Source of the DNA: Hymenolepis diminuta
Lineage: Eukaryota > Platyhelminthes > Cestoda > Cyclophyllidea > Hymenolepididae
Direction of reading: 5' to 3'
DNA: 64,000 bases
NCBI GenBank assembly: GCA_900708905.1
Contig: CAADRB010000001.1
Coordinates: 3,487,929 to 3,551,928 of the forward strand
Under the pieces are notes generated by a model that did not search any database, was not told where the DNA came from, and was given only the letters and a program-made list of their open reading frames with translations. The position numbers and the translations under genes are program-made. Positions within the stretch are counted from its first letter, which is position 1. Each line of letters opens with the position of its first letter. Below, one piece after another: positions 48,701 to 61,829 of this stretch.

Positions 48701-51700
48701 AAAAAACTAATACTAACACCTACAGGCTAGATGACTTTTCCTCAGAAAAAAAATGTTGATCTTAATCGATGGAATTATTTCGTTTTCCCAGAGCGGCGTA
48801 CACTTGCCGTTTTAGGTATTTTTACACGAATCTAAGCCGTAAATGTTTTTCGCCATGGTATTTTAACATTCTTTGACCTTTTTATTTCTTCTACAACTCA
48901 AACGATTTACGGGTTTAAATTCTTGATTTTCCCTTTGCCTTAAAATAAATATTAAAGCATTTCACGTTGTCTGGTTTCTATTTATGCTTATCACTTTAGG
49001 GGACGGGAATCAACATTGTTGGCTATTTTAACCATGGCCGTCCGATCAATTCAAAGACTTCCTTGAAATTTTGATGGATTTATCTTAGCCATGACTTTGC
49101 GTAAGTCTTCTTTCTAGTTCTCGAAACTAGTTTTAGCGTAAAAGAACTGGAAAGACTTTTCATAGCAGCTCGAGGGCGAAGTCCTCTAAACCATTCCTTC
49201 ACATGCTATAGCTCTGCGAGAGCCTAATCCTAAGAGTTGTTTTCTGGGACTGTTAAGGAGAGTCTTAAATCAGTTGTGATCGGACAATCTTAGTATGATA
49301 ATGGAATAGCTTCACGAAGATCTTGGCAAGTCTTATTTTTACGTTTAATAATAATTGTGAACATTTTAAAATAAGAGCCCTGTGAATTACTGCTTGGCTC
49401 GACAGGTTTTGTAGGCTATTGCATTATATTTTTTTGCTGAACCCGCGATTACGAATTACCTCTTATCTTAATAATACCGTTCCGCCCATGACTCATCTCT
49501 CGGTCTTAACGCCCTCTATTGATTTTCTATCCCTTATTTAAGACTTACGTTTTGAGCTTTACTCTACTACTCAGTTGTAACTTCACCCCAAGACTACTAG
49601 TTCACATCTTTTGCCGCTTCAGTTTGTAGGACTGGGAAGGACAATAATCTAGTCAATTGTCCCGCATCTGCACTGCTGTTTTATAAGCGTATTTATTCCA
49701 TAAATAATGGAATTTTCTCTTTTTCAATAACCAGTTCAAATTCGATATCGTAACATTATTTTCTTATTAATTTCGTACATTTAATTACATTCAACTCTCG
49801 ATTTCCTTCAGAATTGGATAAGTATCTCCACGAAAATTTCCCGAAAATCCGTTGTGTAGATCTTTCTATTATCGAGATTAGAAGTGATATTCTTGTCTTT
49901 AAAATAAATTCCTAGAAAAACAATCGCATTCGCTTATTAAAATAGTTGACTGCACGGGAGATGCCGTTAGCATATTGCATCTCAAAATCTGAATATCTTC
50001 ATCTTCGCAATTAATTTTAATTATGCTAAAGCAGTAATCATTTCCATTGTTATCGATTCCTTAAAAATTCTGAGCTAAAAACTTCGAATAGTTCTTGTCA
50101 ATTTAGGTCCAAAGGTCATCCCCCGTTTTAAACACTAGAATAGGCTTAAGCACTTTCGCATATTACCTCTTTTATCCACTTTTGTGATATAGCTTGAAAT
50201 AAATTTTTGTTCTTACTTTCCTAAGTGCAATAATTCCTTTGATGAAGCTATTTTGGGAATCAGACCAAATTCTAAATCCCCTCACAAAATTAATGATCTT
50301 TCTAAATCTGTTCCTAGCGAAAAAATGAACGTTAAGGAGCAACAAGTATATTTTGGACAATTTTAGATGAATGAAGGAGAAATAGGGGATGGAATTAGTT
50401 CCCATATTTAAAATTGCAAATCTTTTCGTATTACCACAGTAATAATAATTATAATGCTCGATTCAAAAGAAGAACTGAATGTGGAAGGGTTGATCGAATG
50501 TTATTTTCATTTATTTGGGGATGCTAAGTTAGACATCGAAAGTTGTCTAACTTATACAGGGAGATTAGAGAGTAACATTTTTCTCAAAATCAAATTATTT
50601 AATTAATTATTAGTTACCTTATGTCAGAAGAAACATGGGAAGAGCAAATATATAACTCGAGATCTTACTTAAAACTCGATTTATATTGTGAGTCAATAAG
50701 CTACTGAAGAATTGGTAGTAAACTAAGCCAGGAATCAGTAGGGACGCACGCACGTCAGCGTCCAAACTAACATGGACGCAAGTCGTGGTCCAACGTGGAA
50801 GCTAGCATCCTGGAATATACTCATCTTCAGGTCGCATGCTGCTTATTGATTATCGTTTCAAGATGGTGGCATTCTCATCTCGAACTCTTCTATATCTCTT
50901 AGTTTCTGTTTGTCATACTCATATACTTTAACGTTATTTCGCTAAATAATGCCTTCTTTACAAGATATCCCTAAATAAAACTTTTTAGACCACCCCTTCT
51001 ATAACTAATAAGAGTTCGCCTGCTGTATTACCAAGCAGTTCGAAATTTTATTATAGAACCTACGGCCTTGAGTTTTACTTGACACTTTCTTGATTGTCTT
51101 TACATTCAAATAACTAGTTTCCGGATGCCCTAGTATGTCGAAACTTGACACGTTATTGAATATTTAAACGTCTGAATTATTGTCTTTAATTTGCCTGTTT
51201 TGACTGGAATCCTACGTGCAGTTATTTCGCCCTTCATGTGTACCATGCTTATTAATTTCTGAGGTTTCAAAATGAACTCTTCTTTCCCCTTATTAGACAC
51301 CAGTTAAATTACAGCCTTGAAAAAAGTGTGTTAATTACTGCCATTGTCACTATAAATTGCATTTATCTTCACAAGCCAACACGATGTTTTGTTTCAAAAG
51401 ATGTCTTAGAAGGCAGGGTATATCTCTATAATTTTTTGTTTCTCTAGTTTATCTGGCGTTTGCTTATATTTTAGCATCTACGGTAGGTGCAAACGTCCTC
51501 CAAGATCCACCTCCTGAAATGATCCCAACCACTGAGGCTGAGATACTTGCTGCCATGGCACCACCTGCCGCAAATCCCCAACTTGGACGTCGTATTCTTC
51601 CAGCCTTCGTTCTTCAACGACTGAAAGATGAGTGCCTTTTGCCGCTGCAGAATACGGAATGTTCTTCATCGAATTCTGTGTGGCCTCCGTTTGTCGTTTC

Positions 51701-54700
51701 TACAAATCCTGGTGGGTGATCCATCTTTCTTGTTTGTTTATTTATCACGTTATCGTCTAACTGATAGTGTAGGAGTAGTTAAATACTCTTATTCAATTCT
51801 TTTTTCATGCTCCTCTAATTAACAATTAGTTAACCAATCTCTCTTTTTTTATATAGGGTCAATCTCAGACAATTGACCTCATTGAAACTTATTACTCCCT
51901 GGAGTTCTTATATAACATACTCATTCTTATTGTTCATAGGCAGCAAAGACACTTTATAAGTTTTAATCATGGGAAAGCATTTGAATATAGAGGACAGCAA
52001 AGGAGTCCAGTCGAGAATGTAACAGGAAGAAAATCATTAATAAATAAGTAATTAAGTATGAACCTCACTTGTCTTAATTTTTTGAGATCGAGAATGTTGA
52101 GCTGTTTATATGGATAGGGTTTATTTCGTGATGTCCTAATGCTCAATCTTCATCATTTGACTTCCAGCTCTATTGGTTTTCTCCTTTGTCAGAACTTGTT
52201 GACCAGTTGATGTAGTTACCATGGCTGACTCGATTTACTTGTAACCTTTTTTGCAGCCGAGAGTAGGTAGATGAAATTTACATTTACATATTTTACCTGT
52301 AGATTGACAATTCTCAATCCTATTTGGGAAATCGGTTTCTAACGCTCATCTTGGGTAGAGAGTGGCATCATAATACCTCCTTTGTGAGAGACTCGAATTC
52401 GATCACCTTCTATACATTGGCCAGATTTAACTAGTGCGTTTGGCAATCCTGCTGGGAATCGAACTCGTGACCTCTGACGTTGCAGGTTAGGTCAAAGTAA
52501 CTTAACGCTTGATTTACAGTTATTTAAGCGAAATACGTAATAGGATACAGTGCAGCATAGCTTGTGGATGTGTAGTTCACCAAATCTGTACCTGGCATTA
52601 ATGAGTGAAGGACAAGCGCAGATAGTGCTCAAAGTTCATTGATTCATATTTTTCCTACCGTTCTCAAAAACGCATTCCTTTCAATACTTTCAATCTTTTT
52701 AATTTTTTTTACAACTTCGTGAATAAATGAACAAAAGACTGGAAACAGATTATTTTTCGGTTAAAGAAATACAACTCTTCATGGTGGGAATACATCCGAA
52801 CATAGGAAATTGCAATACAGGCTATCATGGGTTATGGAAAGGAAATCGAAGAGAAGTTGAGAAAAAAAGACGTAGAGTATCGAAAGGGTGTAAGAGGACA
52901 GTTGAAGCCCTAATATCAATAAAGAAATCAAAGTAGAAATTTCGTTTCATTTCACCCCTGCCTTTTATAAATAGAAACGGAATTTGAAGATAGCCCAAGG
53001 AAGTAATATCATTATTTATTGAGGTTTATTTCAGATGTGGCATTTTCGGAAATTTTTAATTTGGTTTAGAACGCGAATGGTCTGAGCTTTTGGTCGTTAA
53101 GACTAAAGAAGTCTATTAAAACTTATTTATAATTAAAAATAATATGACACTAATTGATGGAATGGCAGAATCAGTTTTCTTTGAGTAGACAGTAGTGAGT
53201 TGTGCAATATTAAATGCATCGCTATTAGTCTAATCTACTTGCTCACGGTTCTAAAAGATACAAATAAATATGGGAAATAAGTAAACCAATCCACATCCTC
53301 TGAATATCGCGGAGAAAATCTTTCCCAATAATTTGGAGACGTATAAGGAAAATTTAGCGTGGCGATATCACCTGGTGAATACCCACTTTTTGGACAGCTC
53401 AAGGTTATTAAATTCAAGTAAAGTAAGACTTGCCGCTTCGTGACTTCGCTACTCGCTTATTGTCGGGCTTCTCTCCCGTTTCATTCCTTTTCAGACTCGT
53501 TTGTTACGTTCGTTTTTCGCAAAATTTTTTTATCCTTCCATCGGAAATATTGGTAATAATGCAACGCATTTATCCATATAGTTTCGAAGTTGGGATGTAT
53601 TTAGAACTTATCAATTTGACGTCACTGCTACCATGATTGTTACAATTTTGAGTTATATCCAAGGTTGGATTAGAGTATGTAATTTAGTATAGAAATTAAC
53701 GCCATACACAAACAATAGAATAAAATTCCTGAGCGTTGAATAACAAAGAATGTACTGAATTGTAATAACAAACAAGAATGAATTAATGGTACTGTCGTAT
53801 CATATCTGTATCCCCATTAGTATTAAGTCGGATACACACATACTGAGAATCATGGACTAATGTACTTATATTAGGGAATAGAATGTACCTGTTGAGTAGC
53901 CAATAAGAATGTGGATAAGCAGCCTAAGCACATACGGGTTATACGTATGTTCATAGACGCACGTACTAAAGGCAGCCACATGAATGGTGGAGTCTCTCAA
54001 TAAAATCGAAATCACCACATCATCTGAAGGAGAAAAAAACAAAGGGAATGTCAAGATATCTACTTAATATAATCGGATTGCGTAGACCACTTTTATTAGT
54101 CATTCATCATTTTTCCAATTGTCTATTTTTAATGATCATCCGTCTCTCATTTTCTTTTAGTAAGTTTAAATTTGCTTTCATAATTTTCCTCTAAGAAGAC
54201 GTTGACTTAATCGTTAGACTACTAATCCTTTTCTGCTTCAATGTAACTTGAAATTCAATTGTAATTCTTATATTGCAGAACTAATTCTGGAAACGGATGT
54301 ATCAGAAGATAGAATATTGGAATTTTTGTCAAACGGTGACCGCGCAGTGACCTTTGCAGTCACCCGTAATCTCCATATTCGCACCAGCATCTCAGTAAAT
54401 GGCGAATTCTGGAGTTTCATCTCCTATGGTCTATACAGTCTTGGACAAGAAGAGATCTGTCTTCTTCTTCGCCGAAGAAATGATGAATCGTTACCACCCA
54501 TTGATGTTCTATGGCATTACCATTTGCTGTATCAGATCGCTTTCAATCAAGACATTGGAATCAGAAGATGTAAGTGCCTACTACTCAATTCCTCTTAAGT
54601 AGAGTTTATTTAACTCTAATTGATGTTTTATTTCAGCACGTCGGGCTTACACGTTGTCATTCCCATTTGGGCATGGATCGTGTCTTCTTCTTCGGAATCC

Positions 54701-57700
54701 CTCTAAGCATCAACTAAATGATCATCAACAGCAGGACTCAGGAGCCTCATGGTTTGATGGTTCGTGTTATGGTTTCCTCTACGTCCATGCAGTCCAAAAT
54801 GAGATGAAAACTCTTTCTTCCCTTATAAACTTTTTCCCAACACCTCCGTTTCTCTTTGCCGTCGCTTTACGGAGCCCCACTGAAGCTGCTCTTGCCAATC
54901 GACAACCATTACGGCTTTTGCTTGCGTTAAATCACGCTAATAGGGAATCGATCCCTATTTCAGACCGTGATAGGCAACCCGTTTTTGAGGGCGATAGTGC
55001 TGCAGAAAATAGTGTCCTTTCCTTATGCAATGGTGGAGGGTTATCCTATATTCCAATACCAGAAATGAATATTCTATCTTCTGAACTGGGTAACTCTCCA
55101 GTTGAAATGAGATTGCAAGTTCTGGTGAGTTCGAAATAATATTTCAACCAATATTTATTGTATAGGCTAAATTATTGAAGTTACTACTTGTTTATAGCTC
55201 CATCGTTCATGTCATGAGTTTGTTCGACGTTCCTTGCATTCAGCTGCACGTGGTGAAAATCTTTTTCTGGGTCTTGGTGGAGATTATTGTCCCAGTGCAG
55301 ACTGTCATTTGGTGGTTGCAAATTCCAGTACGGGTCCCATTACTGAATTCACACCTCCAATTTCTTCCGATCGAAGTAATTTGGTGAGTTTTTGCAAATA
55401 GAAAAAAATATATTAGTTATCATAAATCAAATCATTTAATAGTGAGAAGCATCTAAACAGGAGGAACAGTGGAATATTCCAAATTAGGGATGAAAAGTGG
55501 ATAGACTAGAGGTTGAGAATAAAATTAGGCTATTAGGAAAACCTTTCTTCATAAAAGTTTTTTGATTATTTTGCTTGTTCATTCTTTGCCAATTATGTTT
55601 GGCTAATTGCGTTAAAATTTAATTTCCCGAAGTTTTCTGACTAATGGTTCTTATTCGCAGTTTTCAGGAAATAAAATCAAACCATATCCCTACACACGTT
55701 TTTTTAATAATAACGAAAGAGCACCTTGATGGTGTTTGTGGAAATGTTTTTGATTTATACGGCTACCTCCTCCAGTATCTTATATTATTAAGTCCATTAT
55801 GTCAGCGGTAAGGACTAGTTAGTGTTCGTAATACAGGTACGATATGAACATAAAGACGTAAATCTTCAAATATTATAGTTATCGAATGGAAATAAAGTAA
55901 AATATAAAGATTTCTTAATAAGATATCTCTGGAGCCCGATTTGCACTTTACTTTAACATCTTCGGGATACTTCATTGCTTCATTGAATAGTTTTCAAGAC
56001 GATTGAATGACAATTGCGCCGCCTTTCATAAACGGAGATTTGAATTCTTCTGTGGTTTAATGGTCACACATTTCATAATCTAATTGTAATTTGCTTAATA
56101 ATAAGAAGATAGCAGCTGAATTTGTGCAAGTTTAAATTATGAATTGTCGCATCACTTCCATCTTCATTTCTACAAAGTGTCTAATTAGTATAAATTACGA
56201 TTTATGGCCCCGAAACTATATAAGACTTTTCCAACTTAGCAGGGCCCAGAGCTCTTTTGGTAAGTACCGTTTAGTACACTTTCCTTTCCTGAGTAAATGA
56301 CAATTTCTAGTGCATTTGTATCATTGACTTTTAACATGAATTATTATTAGAGTTCACCTTCAATGAATTCTAGTGGGCTATGTTATGTCAAGTTATGTAA
56401 ATATATACTATCCTGTCATCTTGGTCATTAGAAGGGTGATACAATAAAGTCGTATGGCAAACAATCATCCCAACTTACTCGCTAATCCAGTGAATAAATC
56501 TTGAAATTTGGAGCATGAAACAGTGAGCTACCCATTGAGTAACTATTTACTTAATCTTTGTCGAAAATTAAGTGAATTTAACTTCTGAATTTATTTTGAA
56601 CATCATTTTGGTTTCATCTCTCCTTACTCCTTACTGAACTACTTTGCCACTGCTCTTATTCCATCGTTAATTTTTACCTTGCTAGGGAGTATAATATCGA
56701 ATCCAAATCCTTAATTAATTAATGTGTTTCTTTTTGTTTAATTACCCCCAGGTTCGTTATTTTCTTCAAATTCGGAACTATTTTTCGAACAAAATTTGCT
56801 TTTTTCTGCGTTTGAAATGAAAAGTACATTTTGTCATTATTTCTTGAAGACGTTTTTTTTATTGTATGGTTTGTAGGGATTATTTGGTGTATAAAATCAC
56901 CAAAATGATTTATTAGTTTTTAATAATTCATATTGTTAGTGCTCATTTACACATTAACCGTTTACATCTAACCATTTAAAATTCATGCATTTCGTTTATT
57001 GCCCAATATTCATCCTTCATTCTGTATTTGCAGTTGCGCTGTTAAAATGACAAAATTATTTGTTAATGTGTAATAAATTAATCAAAATTTTATGATATTT
57101 TAGTTAACAGACTACTTCGTAGTTTTCATTTTAATGGGTTCGCAGATTTTGGAAATGGAAAATATTATAGTAGTTTATGTAGGAGTTTCTATAAACTCCT
57201 TATCCGATCAGTCATACATTAAGCTGGTTTGAAATTGTATTAAAATTAAAACAGGAATGATTGTTAAAATGAGGTTAATTTTGGTAATCCGTTTTAAAGT
57301 AACTAAAGTAAAACTAATTTAAGAGACAGGCCATATTAGGCTAGGTATTTCCTTAGGGGACTTGTGGATAACGGCATATAGTAACTTGTCTCTAGTGAGA
57401 ATATCAGGGATTAAGTAGGACCACGTGTATATTGTACAACGGAATGAATGAGAAGGAAAGAAGGAAGGTGCAAAATGGGAATTTGAAGAGATTAGGGTGT
57501 CGGTACTGAGGGAGGACAATCCAGGTTATAAGAAACTGGCGAAATAGCATGTACTTTGAAGGTCTGACAGGTTTAATCTTGCATAAGTTATTACGTGATT
57601 GTAGAATGAGCAAACAATCAATAATCACCAATCGACAATTGGGTATGAGTCAGTATATGCGTCATACGTGGAGAAACTGGTTGGACCTGAGCCAGCATGT

Positions 57701-60700
57701 GAACGTTCTACATATCTTCAAAATCGATCAACTTTCTGCTTTTAATGGTTAAATTGTCCTTTTAATGTGTCCAATTCTAGATGTACACTACCTTTGAAGT
57801 GGTTTACGGAAGTAATGGATGTGAGATGAATTCTCAGTTGTGCAACAATGTCACCACTTAATCTTTACAGTTTTGTAACTTGTGATGTACGCTTTCTTCC
57901 GACATTAAACGACTTATAACCGGTATGCAAAATATCCAATGAAAATAGAACCGAATGCAGATTTGAGAATTAGCGCAAATATATCCCAATTACTTTATCT
58001 TAATCCCTATTTTGTATTTATCACTGTTATTATTGTGTCAAAAAACGATCAGTTAATGTTCGTATTACAAATACGAAATGGACTCAAAGATGTATAGTCT
58101 TAGATATTATATTTACCATGTTGGGAGGAGGGTAAAATATGAAGATATTTCTGGAGATCGGGTTGCAATTTATGTTCCTTTATACTTGCAGAGTTCGTTT
58201 CTGTTGGAGAATAGTTTTTAAGGCAGTTTTGGGACAATTGTACTGATTTTCATTAATAGAGAATCAATTTCTCTAGTAGCTTCCTGTTAAATATTTCTCG
58301 ATCCAGCCTGAATTTGTTCGATGACAGGAGAAAGCTAGCATCTTAATTGCTCGAGTTTAAAGAATGGGTAGTTACACCATTTCTCTTATGCAGAACTTTT
58401 GGATTGAAATGAATCATTTTTATCCAAGAAAAATTAAATTAACAAATCACTGTTAATTATTCATAAAATTTGCATTTTGTTAAAAAGTGCTAAATTGCAG
58501 GGTCGTTCCATTGTATAATTAAGAGTAAAGTCTACCATTAAGGCAATTAGGTGTTATTACCGAGTTCTGGGATTTGTGGCTATTTTGAATGCTAATTAGG
58601 TTATATTAAATGGGAAGTACAAAGTGTTTACTATATCTGGCGATTTTACGATGCCGAAAGCAAAAATGTCTTCAGTTCCCCAACAAACAGTGGATTGCTT
58701 TATTCTTTACAAGATGTTTGAGAGTTTATCCGCAGGAATAAAGGTTCTTTCTGCAAAAATTGAGGCTCAACTGCCTCCTGATGTTTCTTGCACAACTAAA
58801 AGCACTGTTTCTTCAAATTCTTCAAAAAAATTAAAACTATGCTGTGCCGTGGGCAATATTAATAATAAATGTAAGGATTCGTATTCTGATGCACCTTATG
58901 AGACCAGAATGAAGATTCGACAAGTCATGCTTTTGTAACCTCTCTTTTTTTCTCCATAAATAAGAAAGAAAGAAGATGAGGAATGTATCTTCAATCCGTG
59001 TATTCGGTAGAAACATATAAGACATGCTTTTCTGTTTTATTATGTGATCAAAGAGACGTTTAAGTATATCTTAACTGATTCAATGTAGATATAATATTTT
59101 TTTGTTGATATATTTACCCGACAAAAGATGGGTTTAGTTGGCCAATAGAAACGATGGATGTTAAGATAAAGGGCGAGTTGTTTGGCGGCTGGAACGGATC
59201 GATACTAGTTTTTATAAATGTTATGACAATTGATTTTAATTAACGATGAATTATTTTTTGTTATATGATTATGATTCATATGTAAATATAACTTTCCTGC
59301 AGGGGTTTTTACTATTTATTTTTGGGTTATTCTTCAATACTGACCTACATTTTTGTTTCTCATACTTTCCTTAATAGAAAGCTAAATTTACTTTTATTTT
59401 TTAAATAAATGTTGGGCTCCCTTCTCTTCGTCCGATGATTTATTACCCTATAATTTAATTAATTATCATGGAGTCGCTATAGTGACAAAATTACGTTTAC
59501 ATTAATTAACAAATAATCTTAGGAAGGATTAAAGTGTTGTATAAGCTCACTAAAATCGTTGGGATTAGTATTTTAATTTGCTTATTTGCGATAAATGATT
59601 TAAATTATTGCTACTAAAATATGCTAAGTAAATATATTAATATTTTTAGATCGTCGGGGCATCTTTTATAATCCTGCAGGGTGTCGAAGGAGGTCGATCA
59701 AGTCTTTCGATTTTGGAGGATGGATTTATTGTCCATTTGACCAAAGAACAATTCAAGACCCTTCTGGTTCATATGCGCAGTGCTTCTTCGATGCAACTTC
59801 GAATCGAATCTACTCAGCCACTGCCTGAGTCATTATTGTCTTTTTTACCCGACTCAGGGCATTCCTCGATATCCAATAATGGGGCTCTTATAACCTTAGA
59901 TTGGGTTAGCGAGTCAATTCCTATGCATCCCACTTCATTGCATGTAAGTCTTTTAATTTTGCTATTGACTTTTGAAAACATTCTTCTCGTAATATGCAAA
60001 ATTCTTAAGGAATTGTGACACAATATCATTTAAATAACTTTTACCGTGTTCATGAAAAGTAGATTCAAGCTATGTCAAATTATTAAATATAAAGGATAAT
60101 TAGCTTCGGGTGGCACAGTGATCAATTTGCACGAATTGACCTTATATTCATTTATTTAATCCATTGAGAAGTATTTACAAAGAACCAAAAACTATCCTTG
60201 TCTAGATCACATCCTATTATGCTTGGTCAATCACAAACGATTATGCAGATAAATGAGACACATATTTGACGACAGACAAGTCAATTATACTTAAGTTGCC
60301 GTGTCTCAAAGAGAATTCATCATGTGGTCCGGCACTAAAACCTTAGATACCACAATTTATAAGTTTATTGTGCAAAAAAACTCTCACCCAAATAACTATT
60401 TCTTGTGGATTTGTAAAACGAAATTCAAGTTAAGTTTTCCTCTTAAATTCTACCTGTTTCTAGCCTAAGTCTTTGTAATAACACGCCAGTTGGATTACTC
60501 ATGAAATTCTTATTTACTGGAAAAATTAAAAAAAACTTATGAAAATGTTTTAATAACCGCAAATTAGGTCGAGGGTCATTCTAATCATAAACATTCATGC
60601 TGTCTACTTTTTGTGTCTCCCAACTGGTAATATACTAAGAAAGCATTATACATTATGGTAAGGGGTTTGTCAGTATAAAATTCATACATTCTTTGTTCTT

Positions 60701-61829
60701 TATTCTCTTCCCTTTAGGTAATCTGTTTTAGATCCTTAATTTCTACTAATAGAGTTACTATGTGCAATTACAACGGGGAGATGGCAAGACTAGTGGTAGA
60801 ACACACTTCAATTGAGGTCTTCATTACTAATATCTATACTGATAATCAGGTTATTTTTACCATCACTTGGCCCACTTTTCTTATTGAATAACAATATTAT
60901 AAACAGGGACTGTTATTTAGCTAAGAAAGTTGCTTGTCATTGCCATCTAATACGATTTCTTACTATTTAACTGGCTGAATTGGTCGCCTTTATTATTCAA
61001 TTATTCGGAGAAATCTGAAGAAGTAGATATGGTTAGATTAGATGAAAGATCACTGCTGACATGGCTTATCCAATATGGGGAGAAAAGTTAATAATAAGCT
61101 CCATTTCCCTTCTCTATTTACTTCATTCATCAGATCTTTTTTCTCTGCTTATATATCCTCGAATTATAAATGCGAATATTACCGCCTTTTGATGATATGA
61201 CTACAAAAGAATTCATATTTCTGAAATGTGCAAATCTTACAGGTAAAGGGTCGTGGGATCAATGCTCGTTAATGATTTGAATGGCCATGACATTTGTTAA
61301 TTCTGCTAGATAAGAGGAGTGACATATTGCCAATTTCTCATAAGAACGGTTACGGGCATGCATTCTCTTTCACCAAAGTGATGGACTTGGAAAGCATATA
61401 TTGCAATTATATGTAACGCTTTGGTATGACACGTTTTTACTGATAATGTGAAAGGCTGTAATGGAGGGTTGGCTTCATTGGCCTTCCTTTTTACGTGGAT
61501 TCATTTAATTCAATTACATTCATATATTTACTTGCTATTATTTTTCTCCTATCCAATAGTATTCCTGTATAGATGGTCGGTCTGTGGAGCCAAGACGCAC
61601 TTTCATAATTCCTCCAGAACACCAACTGCGTCATTGGTTGATCCATCAGCGTCTCTTTGATCCCGTGGCGTTTAATGACCCTTCTCTCACTTCCTCATCA
61701 CTCCCTCGCATTGTTTGGACACGTCTTCACAGTTTGGCGGGTCGTCCGGTGTATGCCGTGGACAATCGGTCGGGAGAGGTGTTGGACTTCTTCGCCGTTT
61801 TTAATGCGGTTTCTGCGACATTCGTCAAT
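42784..61829 (+). CDS. ZFYVE9: SARA/endofin-type FYVE zinc-finger protein, 3' end outside window
   Basis: SARA and endofin are early-endosome scaffolds that bind PI3P and, in SARA, present Smads to TGF-beta receptors. Exons: 42784-42841, 42943-43506, 45246-45761, 51475-51711, 54279-54569, 54637-55124, 55198-55383, 59650-59943 and 61560-61829. They give 968 residues in frame; the last exon or exons are beyond the window. Residues 6-18 (DLDKLLDDFQNQE) match the SARA N-terminal motif. An unstructured acidic/Ser-rich part follows. The FYVE finger is at 259-350: WAAD, RRRHHCRTCG, RVCANC and eight Cys (268, 271, 284, 287, 292, 295, 346, 349). About 32 extra residues lie between Cys 6 and 7. From ~450 the SARA C-terminal domain is clear (ILEFLSNGDRAVTF, YGLYSLGQEEICLLL, PTPPFLFAV, SCIDGRSVEPRR). 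A Smad-binding WFADG-like motif is not seen. Whether it is SARA or endofin cannot be settled; flatworm-type genomes may have one gene for both. Confidence 0.92.
44588..44712 (+). repeat. Repeat B, third copy (partial)
   Basis: GATTGACATCTGCGTAGGTAT through CAATCGCCAGATGT to GACATCTGCTGC matches the last third of 22725-23005 and the complement of 17227-17345. It lies in intron 2 of the FYVE gene, just before a copy of the CACCAAGC family at 44770. Confidence 0.55.
44770..44960 (+). repeat. Dispersed repeat family CACCAAGCACATTGCT, FYVE-intron copy
   Basis: CACCAAGCGCATTGCTGCTA and, about 130 bp on, GGTAGTACTCGCTATGGCAAGA align with GGTAGTGGTCATTTCGGCAAGA at 8312. The 114-codon open frame at 44881-45225 begins inside it and is probably not a gene. 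Confidence 0.5.
45762..51474 (+). other. FYVE-gene intron 3 (5.7 kb)
   Basis: This is the largest intron of the gene. It holds the repeat at 46145-46240 (partner 25500), the pyrimidine-rich repeat at 48545-48715 (partner 13840), and a promoter-like TATTTAAGAC within C/T-rich sequence near 49545. I searched for an exon encoding the Smad-binding segment that would belong here and did not find one. Confidence 0.5.
48545..48715 (+). repeat. Partner of the repeat at 13840-14045
   Basis: C/T-rich body and conserved GTTCAGCTAGACTTTGTAG plus CCAAGATAAAAAACTA end. See the first copy for the comparison. Confidence 0.5.
51712..54278 (+). other. FYVE-gene intron 4 (2.6 kb)
   Basis: It contains the B-box repeat listed at 52440-52495 (-). 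The 69-codon frame at 52727-52936 (+) is Lys/Arg-rich but has no recognised domain. Nothing else is supported. Confidence 0.5.
52440..52495 (-). repeat. tRNA-like (Pol III B-box) dispersed repeat, copy 2
   Basis: The minus strand reads GTCAGAGGTCACGAGTTCGA then TTCCCAGCAGG, with a good B-box on the complement of 52454-52464. It is very like the minus strand at 4715-4760. No matching acceptor stem is visible. Confidence 0.4.
55795..56160 (+). repeat. Direct repeat, copy 1 (copy 2 at 58035-58390)
   Basis: Blocks shared in order are AGTTAGTGTTCGTAATACA, AAGACGTAAATCTTCAAATA, AAGATATCTCTGGAGCCCG, GAATAGTTTTCAAGACGATT and GACAATTG followed by a TTTCAT/TTTCATT-aac-GAGAT/GAGAA string. Divergence is substantial, so the duplication or insertion is old. 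Confidence 0.65.
58035..58390 (+). repeat. Direct repeat, copy 2
   Basis: Matches 55795-56160: AGTTAATGTTCGTATTACA, AAGATGTATAGTCTTAGATA, AAGATATTTCTGGAGATCG, GAATAGTTTTTAAGGCAGTT and GACAATTG. Spacing between copies is about 2.24 kb. Confidence 0.65.
58651..58938 (+). CDS. Unassigned 95-codon open frame nested in a FYVE-gene intron
   Basis: An intact ATG-to-TAA frame codes for 95 residues starting MPKAKMSS. It has a mixed, non-repetitive composition with six Cys, a possible helix (CFILYKMFESLSAGIKVLSA) and a basic SSKKLKL stretch. I do not recognise a family. It is not a plausible SARA exon, because homologues have no insertion at this point and the frame ends in a stop. A GTAAGG after codon 74 could be a splice donor. 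It starts about 260 bp after the second copy of the direct repeat. It could be a small intronless nested gene, an exon of an unseen gene, or chance. Confidence 0.28.
   Translation: MPKAKMSSVPQQTVDCFILYKMFESLSAGIKVLSAKIEAQLPPDVSCTTKSTVSSNSSKKLKLCCAVGNINNKCKDSYSDAPYETRMKIRQVMLL
59944..61559 (+). other. FYVE-gene intron 8 (1.6 kb)
   Basis: It contains a repeat copy at about 60280-60365 related to 5370-5460. The acceptor of the next exon is ATCCAATAG at 61551-61559. A nearer AG (61571-61572) would shift the frame into a stop, which is why I chose the first. Confidence 0.55.

Larger units (their letters stand above)
55384..59649 (+). other. FYVE-gene intron 7 (4.3 kb) with an internal direct duplication
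   Basis: A block at about 55795-56160 is repeated at about 58035-58390 in the same orientation. The intron also holds an unassigned 95-codon open frame at 58651-58938. The rest is AT-rich without supported features. Confidence 0.55.

Noticed and set aside
55175..55387. Hydrophobic plus-strand frame suggesting a membrane protein
   Set aside because: It is an out-of-frame reading of FYVE-gene exon 55198-55383, whose proper frame matches the SARA C-terminal domain.
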